Below are positions 56,821-64,000 of a stretch of 64,000 bases of DNA, piece by piece. The first letter of the stretch is position 1. Each line of letters opens with the position of its first letter. Made by a program: the position numbers and the translations under genes. The notes under the pieces were generated by a model. The model made no database searches and was not told where the DNA came from. It saw only the letters and a list, made by a program, of their open reading frames with translations. This DNA comes from Actinostola sp. cb2023. Lineage: Eukaryota > Cnidaria > Anthozoa > Actiniaria > Actinostolidae. The stretch covers positions 107,001-171,000 of the forward strand of contig JAUJYZ010000940.1 of the NCBI GenBank assembly GCA_033675265.1, written 5' to 3'.

Positions 56821-57650
56821 AGATATCTTGTATCTCATTAGATATTTGTATAAATGTATACTACAACCTTTCTGCAATTGAGTGTATATTGCTGGTTTTC
56901 ATTAGACGTCACTTCCGGACTCGTGAGGAATTTTCATCAGCTGAATTGCACCTTTTCAAAAGAATACTCTCTGCTTGATAGCACATGGAGGGCAGTGTTT
57001 GCCCGTCATTTGAAGCAAATAATGAGATTCAAGGAGTTTTAACAGCTGATTGAAAGCCAGCAATTGTAGGAACATTATCCATTGTCCATGTTTATGTACC
57101 AGGTGTTTGGGGTGCCAGAAGTGATGTCAAGTTTGAGTGGTGAGGTCATTTGATTATATCTCAAGCATTAAGGTACTTTTAAAAGGCCTGGTTCAAAATT
57201 CAAAATTTTATTTTCAAAATTCTTTCTCACGTGGTTAATCACGTGATACGTACGCTGTTTTGGATTGAATTCACTTAAATGAGTAGAGGATATAAAACTC
57301 TAAAGGTATGCCAATTTTTGTGATGTTTAGTCGAAATGATTAGACATTATAATATTTTTCGTTTTTCTGGTATTTTTAAGGGAAAATAACGTCATGAACA
57401 TGCCAACAAAAAAAATGTCATTCAGAACAACACTAATTTGATCATGGCATTGGAAAGAACATGTAAAAATAAAGTTATTACAGAAAACATATATGTCTTA
57501 GATATCGTCATTCAATCCAGAGATTTTGTGCTATTTTTAGAAACTCAAACATTTTTTTGGCGAATACGTTTGCTGGTAAAAAGTAAATTTAAATTAATAT
57601 CAATTTCATTAATTGAACATTTATTTTATTTCATTTTTGTGGAATATGTA
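56821..57650. other. Non-coding, part of the right palindrome arm
   Basis: 57080-57165 matches 28085-28200 inverted, 57545-57650 matches 25755-25870 inverted. The 102-codon frame at 57438-57746 runs into a MITE end and is not believed. Confidence 0.5.
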
Positions 57651-57662
57651 GAAGATAAAAAC

Positions 57663-58537
57663 CAACCTCGTCCCCAGGGCCCTCTCTTCTCGCTATTTTC
57701 AAAATGGCGGACGCTCGAGAGAAGACCCTGGTGTAGGCTGAACTAAAACGCATTTTGATTGGATAACACAACAAGCCTTCTAATTGGTCCATATCGAAGG
57801 TTGTCAGTAAATATAGCATAAATTAAAATTCGAATCATCGAGTGAATTTATAGTTTCAACGGATAGTTCTTTTCTGGTCCTAAATGTATCGAATTAGGAA
57901 GATCGAAGCCGCTGCAAGTGATGTGTGAGTGTTATCGAAGCATTGAAATGTCTTTAGGAACATGAAAAAGTCCACCGATCGAGATCGTTTACCGTAAAGC
58001 AAGGTATCAATTTATACGAGCAAGACTACTCGGACGGTGACACGGCAAACTGATATATTATTGTCGTTGTTTACATAATTTGCTAGTGCTTTTGCTCTTG
58101 AGTTTTGCAGTATGTGACACGTTAATCCACGTCAACATGTTTTGTACTTTAGCCGTTAGAAATGAAACGGGTGTTTGTATACAAATAGCAGCACTTGTTT
58201 ACAGCGAATAAACTGTCGATCTGACCTGTTCAGTTTTTCATGTGTCTCATTAATTACACTTCCGAACCCCTGCTTTTCAAATGGCCAGAATTGCTCCAGC
58301 TCAGAAAGTGATTTTATTTATTATTTGAGGCAAAACAATCGCAACATCAACGAACGCATTTTCTTCAGTAACTCTTCACAAGGCCCTTTCGATTACTTTC
58401 GACCATAAGGAAAATGGCAGCCTGGGTACGAACCTCCAAGATTCTTGGAGACACGTGACCAGCCTACACCAGGGTCTTCTCTCGAGCGTCCGCCATTTTG
58501 AAAATAGCGAGAAGAGAGGGCCCTGGGGACGAGGTTG
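57663..58537. mobile_element. Mutator-like MITE, 875 bp, 9-bp target duplication
   Basis: Perfect 9-bp repeat GATAAAAAC at 57654-57662 and 58538-58546. Same family as 24421-25306, opposite orientation. The left arm at about 25735-25765 reads GAAGTAAAAACTAAATGGCG without the element, i.e. an (orthologous-like) empty site. Confidence 0.93.
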
Positions 58538-58599
58538 GATAAAAACAAAATGGCGTATATGGTCAGTGGTCAACGAATATTTTGTGAATAGAAAAAAAT

Positions 58600-59015
58600 G
58601 CTCATGATTTCTGGAAAATTCCGCTCGATGACATCCCGTGTATGTCATATCAGAAAAAACTTACCACAGGTAGCCCACCCAATCAAAAAATGTATGCGCA
58701 GAAGTGATGCGCACGAATGCGAATTTGCAGCCCTTTGAAATTAACGCGTGATCTAGGCATCCTCATTAAAGATTAATATTATTATTATTAACGCAGGGAG
58801 AAGCCGAGAAGAAATCAGCTGAACGGACCAGAGAAGACCCGCAGGCTCTCGAAAAACCCACATGGCAACTTTCTCGCATTCTTGGAGTGAAGCTATTGCA
58901 GAACTGACGCTTTTTAATTTATTCGAGCTGCAATAAAATCGACGCTCACATCGAGCGACAACTTCAACTCGTCAAAGGTTTTCAAGGTCAAGAGAGCACC
59001 AACAAGACTGTTTAG
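58600..59015. repeat. Dispersed repeat X, copy 3
   Basis: Matches 42310-42800 in inverted orientation (AAATTCGCATTCGTGCGC-type block, CATGGCAACTTTCTC). Keeps the S-C-N-K-I-D-A-H-I-E frame but with small indels upstream. Confidence 0.55.
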
Positions 59016-59156
59016 TTGGAATAATTGATATTTATACTCTAGACTGTTATTTGTTCCCTCTATTTGCCATGTAAATTTGTATACACATCTAGGGTGCAGA
59101 AAGTGGGGGTATTTCATGTATCCCATCATGCTTAGCTGCTGTTTTTGGCGCGAAGT

Positions 59157-59240
59157 TGAAAAGAATCAATATGGCGGACATGCGGAAAGGCTGAAATGGC
59201 GATGCTCTAAAACACTGGATTAAACGAACTTTAAGAAGTC
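59157..59240 (+). other. Possible first exon of an unknown gene
   Basis: TATGGCGGACATGCGG and AAATGGCGATGC give two short upstream frames, followed by TCATG/GTGAGT, a good donor. An acceptor at about 60120 (TTTATTTTTAG) precedes a short block with three partly open frames, so no product can be named. Only the CpG-rich 5'-end look supports this. Confidence 0.25.
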
Positions 59241-60790
59241 ATGGTGAGTTGAAAGTCCGCATAGTAATTATTTCATTCTTCTTCTCTTTGTCTAACGATT
59301 AAAATTGCCTCTACATATGATTAACATGACAAAAAAACCGTCATGGTTGAACACAACCGTCACGGTGCGTTCGTCTTGATTCCCTCACTACATGAAACAC
59401 GCGAAGGTTAAGCGGCTAAAACTGTTTTCTACTGTGGAGTACTTTTAGAAATGTTATGCATTTTAGCAAGTTTAATAAATGATTTCTCTAAAAAGTAGAA
59501 ATGTACCCTAATGTACCCACATTTAGTTTGATTTTTTTAATGTTGAACTTAGCGTTTTTAACGTTCACATTTTATGTGATTTGAGCCCGAACGTAGTCGT
59601 TTGGTTATACATTCGCACAACAAAATCATAATTTAATGCTTTTAGTCTCTCACAAGGTGAAGAACTACTTTAAAAGCTTGCATTACATTACATAATATTT
59701 GTACAAGGCTCAAAAGAAACAAAAATGTGATAAAATTGCAAAATATTCAGGTTTTGTATTGGTCACATATGGGAGTATTAAACCCCTGGGTGTCAGTCTG
59801 AGTTGACATACAAAATGAATGATAAATATCATATTTTTAACAAATATGTTTGTTTTTTCATTTATCAATGAAACTTTTTGGGGGTTTGTTTGTTGCTTTA
59901 ATTTCCATTGCATCACCCAACTATTTTAAAAAACCCTCTGCAACTTACTGGTACTATGCAAATCAAAAACATTAACCATCTGAGCAAGCAGGACTTGGAA
60001 AACAAGTAATAAAATATAAAGCAAACATGTAACTTCAAGCAATTAAGCTGTCAAGTTATATAATAATAATAATATTATATCTATAATTTATCATGTGATG
60101 TCATTTATTGTTTATTTTTAGCAAGTACCACCCGACAGCGAGTAGATGTATTAAAGGACAGTTCAACTTTGTGTGTAGAGGAGGCTCTCAAGCCTGTGGA
60201 TGCCTATGCACATCAAAACAACAATCAATCAATTTATTAACATTAAACATGCATATATACTGTGTATTAGCCATTTCCAATGCTCCCGACAAAAATAAAA
60301 TGTCCCGAGTACAGCAAGATTTTTTAAATGTTATTTTTATATATAGACATTATTTTTATATATAGACACAAGTGTTTATGTGCATCAATATCCTCAATAG
60401 TGAGAATACGGAAAATATACAACTTGATATTTTTCAGAGTAACAGTAAGTTGGTTATTAGACCTTTCAGGGTCAATAGTTCACTAAATAAAACAACTCGT
60501 AATAAGGGAACAGCATATCAAGTACAATATTATTGTTTTTGTCCTACAAATAAGAACCAATTACCAGTATGGGTTTACTTTTTGTACTAACAATTATATT
60601 TGTGTTTTGTAATTGCCTGCAGTAACCACTTGCCTCTCTTATGACGTACTGTCATTATCGATCCAAACAAAGGATATAAATCCTATGAATTTGTTTTGAC
60701 ATTGTTTTGATTCAATTTAATCATTTTGTAGATCAGAGCAGCTGTGATTATTGGGATTTTCTTGCTTTCCACATACTAATAATAACAAGA
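59241..60790. other. AT-rich non-coding or unassigned DNA
   Basis: Intron-like between 59241 and about 60120. No recognisable domain in the 60108-60590 frames. Confidence 0.35.
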
Positions 60791-60804
60791 CGCTCAATGA
60801 GCGT

Positions 60805-60960
60805 TCACTCGGGCATTGTGAAAAGGAAAATGTCAGTTGTTCGAGGAAGTACTTGAAAATGAATGCCAGTTGGTTGAAGAACAAGGACAATGTCAGCTGC
60901 GCGAGAAGAGACCTGACAATGACTGACAGTTGCGTGACGAGGGAGACTATGTATATACAT
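60805..60960. repeat. Degenerate minisatellite, about 28-30 bp x 5
   Basis: Units share AATG(T/A)CAGTTG..CGAG.A, e.g. AAAATGTCAGTTGTTCGAGG and ACAATGTCAGCTGCGCGAGA; a further unit recurs alone at 61180-61215. One plus frame is open across it. Confidence 0.6.
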
Positions 60961-61139
60961 GTATGTGTCGAGTTCATTTGATTTGCCTTTGAGTTCATTT
61001 GATTACCTTTTGACTTTGAGTTCAATTGATTTGATTTTGATGAGTTTGTGTAAAGGCCCCCTCTCTAGCTTCAGATCCCGAAACGTCGAGTTTGGAATCG
61101 AGTTCGGGTTCGAGTTACGGATCGAACGTCGAATAAAAC

Positions 61140-61735
61140 AAGGACATCTTCTTCAATACAATATCATTTCTCTGACGTCATGACAATCAGTGACAGTTGA
61201 GTGACGAGGGAGACTATTAGTCCGGTGAGTACGAACATGATACGTCTTGAGGTTGCATAGGTCAGATGGTTCCGATAACGGCCTCGCGTTTGTTTTAAAA
61301 TATATATATATTAAGCGAGCTTCTAGTCCTTTTACCACTTCTAGTCATTGAACGATGAACTAGAATCCTGACCTTTTAATAGCTTGAAGATCTACAGCTG
61401 CTTTCAAAACTAAGATTCAAAATCTACTTGAGTCCTGTTTCTCGTTTATCTTTTCAAATCTGCTGAGTAATCTTGAAACTCCGGATACGATTAAATACGT
61501 CGCATACTCGTCATTTTGGAGCCAAACAAAACTACTACTACTACTACTACTACCGAAATCCGCATTTTCTAACTCGGGCGGCCTGCGGCCTGGGCCCGAG
61601 TAATTATAATGTTTAATATTTGTTATATGCAAATTAGCATTTGAAAATGATCAAATGCGCGATACATACTAAATACAATAATAATAATAATAATATAGAC
61701 AATGATATATCTTTATAATGATAATAACTAAAAAT
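61140..61735. other. Non-coding stretch
   Basis: Contains (ACT)n at 61530-61552, a GC-rich hairpin CTCGGGCGGCC...GGCCTGGGCCCGAG at 61575-61603, and (AAT)n at 61677-61695. Confidence 0.5.
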
Positions 61736-61739
61736 CATT

Positions 61740-61880
61740 CTTCATGAAATAAATATGTCCTAAGAAGTGTTTTGAAAAATCCGTTCAAAATGCTTTTCTG
61801 CTCTAATATAACTTGGCAACTTACTTGTTCCAGAGTGTTGGTGCTGCAATAGTAAGTGATCTATCCCCAAGAGTCATACT
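61740..61880 (-). pseudogene. LINE reverse-transcriptase 3' remnant
   Basis: Minus strand reads TLGDRSLTIAAPTLWNK then, with a small insertion, LPSYI and ...TYLFHEE-stop: the G-D-R-S...A-P-x-L-W-N-x-L-P block at the C-terminus of CR1-type LINE polymerases. Confidence 0.6.
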
Positions 61881-62000
61881 CAACAGTATTTGAGCAACCT
61901 GTGAATGTTGAAGATGAAAATGCCCTGTTACATACTGCAGGTTCATATGTAACAGGGCATTTTCATCTTCTACATTCACAGGTTGCTCAAATATTGGTAC
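61880..62000. repeat. Hairpin, arms about 50 bp
   Basis: TTTGAGCAACCTGTGAATGT then AAGATGAAAATGCCCTGTTA, inverted at 61942-61995, joined to the LINE remnant. Likely a MITE or fold-back created by the LINE's 5' inversion. Confidence 0.7.
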
Positions 62001-62092
62001 ACCTATAATTCTCAATGCCTTTTGCATTGGAGGGTGATAACTACATCCCTTTAGCTTGAATACCTCACTCTAAGGGAATCTTTGCATTGTTT

Positions 62093-62237
62093 ACCCTGGT
62101 CCCAAGAGGCACTGACCTACACTCTCCCTTACTGTACTTTTGAGCCACAAAGCGGCGAGCGAGCTAGCTGTGAAGCTGACAAGCTTCTCGCTGCTCAGTA
62201 GTACAGTAGGGGAGTCCGTGCCTCTAGGACCAGGGTA
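62093..62237. mobile_element. Hairpin MITE, about 145 bp
   Basis: CCCTGGTCC..AGAGGCAC and GTGCCTCT.GGACCAGGG, flanked by TA; inner TACTGTAC/GTACAGTA. Confidence 0.7.
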
Positions 62238-62740
62238 TGCATTGTTCTGTTTCAACATTTATTTTCAACAACTGGATCTGGTGCTACAAACAATAATTAT
62301 TGTGAGGTCTTTGGTTATCGAAATCAAGCCAAGTTTTGGCCACATTGAGCAGTTACAATAAACACTCTCCAATTCTAGGTACTGTAAGACATTTGTGGTT
62401 TGCTATTTGTTTCAGTGTAATGAACACAGTTAATAACCTGACATGCCAAACACAACATCAAACTTGCAGATCACTTGGCAGGGTGTTCAAGTTATAGGTT
62501 GTAAACAAATGTTGAATATTCATGTACATAATGATTGGGAATTTAAAGACTTCTTAGACAATACAGTATTTTATTTTGATTTATTAGGCCCCTAGCGTTA
62601 ATTACAGCTAATGTATCGAAGATTGTAAAACAATAATTAAGAAATGAATCTGTTGCATATATTTTACATGTAGATAGATAGATGCATAGATAGAGCAATT
62701 TCCAGCGATTCCAAAATACGAGGTATATTTTGTAAATAAA

Positions 62741-62912
62741 CCCCTTCTGGCGACTGGTATATCGGCTGATAATGTCCGCGGCTGAGAGATGGTCCGAAAA
62801 ATGAATAGTTGGCCGAGAAGCGAAGCTTCGAGGGCAACTGTGATATTTTGAGGACCATCTCTAAGCCAAGGACATTATCAGCCGATATACCTGTAATCCA
62901 GAAAGGGGTTTA
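62741..62912. mobile_element. MITE with AAACCCCTTCTGG ends
   Basis: Right end CCAGAAAGGGGTTT; second stem GGTATATCGGCTGATAATGT. Flanked by TAA/TTAA-like bases. Confidence 0.7.
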
Positions 62913-63655
62913 ATTATTTTATAACCCTTCGATAAATTTTCTACGTCGTTCGGAAGAAACCGAAACAAAATGACGGATGAAGAAAACAAGTTTCATCTAG
63001 TTCAAATATCCGTTCCGTTTGTGATCTTTTCATGTGTAAACTTCTAAAATAGTATTCGAAATAAAAGATTGATAGATTTTGAAGCTTTTTGAGTTATTTT
63101 CTTGATATTTTGGGTTTTATTTGAGTGACTTTTTGGGCGCCGATTTTGACGTTTGTTCGTAGTTCAAGGATCGAAAAATTATAAAAATACCTAAAATACC
63201 TGTCGTATCGACGTTAAAATCCCCCAAAAGGAACAAGTACACCACATTTATTATACTACTATTACGTAATTTTACCTTATAAGGTCAAGAGAACTCGAAA
63301 AATTACCATAGTTACCATAGTTCGAAAGCCGTATTACCATAGTTCTAAAACCGGTTTCACTGCAAAGTTTTGAACATTTTGTGATGTCAAATCCATTGTC
63401 AATAAGAGTACAGACAATGGAAAACCGCTTGCGATTTCTTTTTTAAAACAACAAAGTCAAAAAATCATCCAAAAGCAAGGATAAAGTTTGAAAGAAAAAC
63501 CGTTTCAAGCGTGCGCTGGCTCCGTGCGCGAGCGATTCGTCATTCTCTGTGTCTGTTATTGTAAAAGAGCGCGCGGACCTTGAAAGGTTTTGAAATAATT
63601 ATTAGATAAATTTACTCAAAAACGGACAATTATGTTTTCGTTCAAAGTAGTATAA
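62913..63655. other. Non-coding stretch
   Basis: No gene seen. 63370-63440 repeats 42040-42115. Repeated TTACCATAGTT at 63303-63345. Confidence 0.4.
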
Positions 63656-63660
63656 TAAAT

Positions 63661-63762
63661 AACTTATTTGGGGTTTTTCCCGTAATACGGGACTCGGAAA
63701 AATACATTCGCAACTCGTAAAATATCAGCCCGTATTACGGGAAAACCCCCAAATAAGATCTA
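63661..63762. mobile_element. Hairpin MITE, about 100 bp
   Basis: TTATTTGGGG...CCCGTAATACGGG and CCCGTATTACGGGAAAACCC ... AAATAA. Confidence 0.75.
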
Positions 63763-64000
63763 AGTATGTTATACAAGCTAATTTGCCTATTAAAAATGCA
63801 TTACAGTCTTAAAAAAGTTCAGATAATTTCATTTTTCTCCAAAGTGGGGGATATCATCTCAAAACTGGGGGATATTACCTGACATCCGTCCAGTGAAATT
63901 GTACCACGTGACCTGTTTTAACCAATGGGCGCGCGCGAAAATTTATCGATGGGTTATAATTAGCTTTGTACTGAATAAAAATGAGTACCTGCAGATCAAA

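Noticed and set aside
57438..57819. Open frames at 57.4-57.8 kb
   Set aside because: They extend across the junction between unique DNA and a Mutator-like insertion.
1..64000. Bacterial or viral origin of the window
   Set aside because: Split genes with GT/AG introns, LINE and MITE families, a satellite array and no operons or phage genes.

Overview
The window is nuclear DNA from an animal: genes are split into short exons with GT/AG introns, much of the sequence is non-coding and AT-rich, and nearly every kilobase carries transposon-derived inverted repeats. The transposon families (9-bp target-duplicating Mutator-like elements, TTAA elements, Harbinger, Penelope, CR1/L2-like LINEs), an SLC22 carrier, girdin-type coiled-coil exons and a small secreted cysteine-rich protein family together suggest a cnidarian, most likely an anthozoan such as a stony coral. 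The organism call is inference; there is no rRNA, tRNA gene or mitochondrial marker to fix it.

Layout. 0-5 kb: the 5' three coding exons of an SLC22-type (organic ion) transporter on the minus strand, running off the left edge, with a Mutator-like element, a TTAA MITE and a tRNA-derived SINE in its introns. 5-10 kb: a field of short terminal-inverted-repeat (TIR) elements, one carrying a THAP-domain first exon, then a Penelope GIY-YIG fragment. 10.4-17.0 kb: a 6.5-kb satellite array of 114/117-bp monomers with a higher-order period near 930 bp. 18.2-21.5 kb: a Harbinger element (CAG target duplication) with a Myb-type accessory exon, containing a nested 2.1-kb element that itself holds a fold-back element. 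24-28 kb: a nested Mutator-like element and further TIR elements.

25.7-58.6 kb: an old, heavily interrupted inverted duplication centred near 41.6 kb. Matching blocks occur in opposite orientation (for example 33.0 with 49.2 kb, 36.0 with 48.1, 37.0 with 45.4, 39.6 with 43.7, 28.3 with 52.0, 25.8 with 57.6). Each arm carries one three-exon gene for a secreted cysteine-rich protein (plus strand 33.0-37.2 kb, 199 aa; minus strand 49.2-45.2 kb, 189 aa). The central spacer holds three exons of a CCDC88 (girdin/Daple)-like coiled-coil gene. The arms differ by transposon insertions, several of which have a recognisable empty site in the other arm, and by tandem-repeat expansions: 49 bp x12 and about 83 bp x4 in the left arm, 19 bp x about 91 in the right arm.

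54.9-56.8 kb: a second, degraded SLC22 copy on the minus strand. It lacks the exons for the later membrane segments, has a 119-bp partial-exon triplication, and is cut by the 3' end of a CR1/L2-type LINE. 59-64 kb: mostly AT-rich non-coding DNA with a possible 5' exon, a short minisatellite, a LINE 3' remnant and four hairpin-type MITEs. The only genes likely to make normal products are the left SLC22 gene, the CCDC88-like gene (both incomplete here) and the two secreted-protein genes; the rest is dominated by mobile and tandem DNA.
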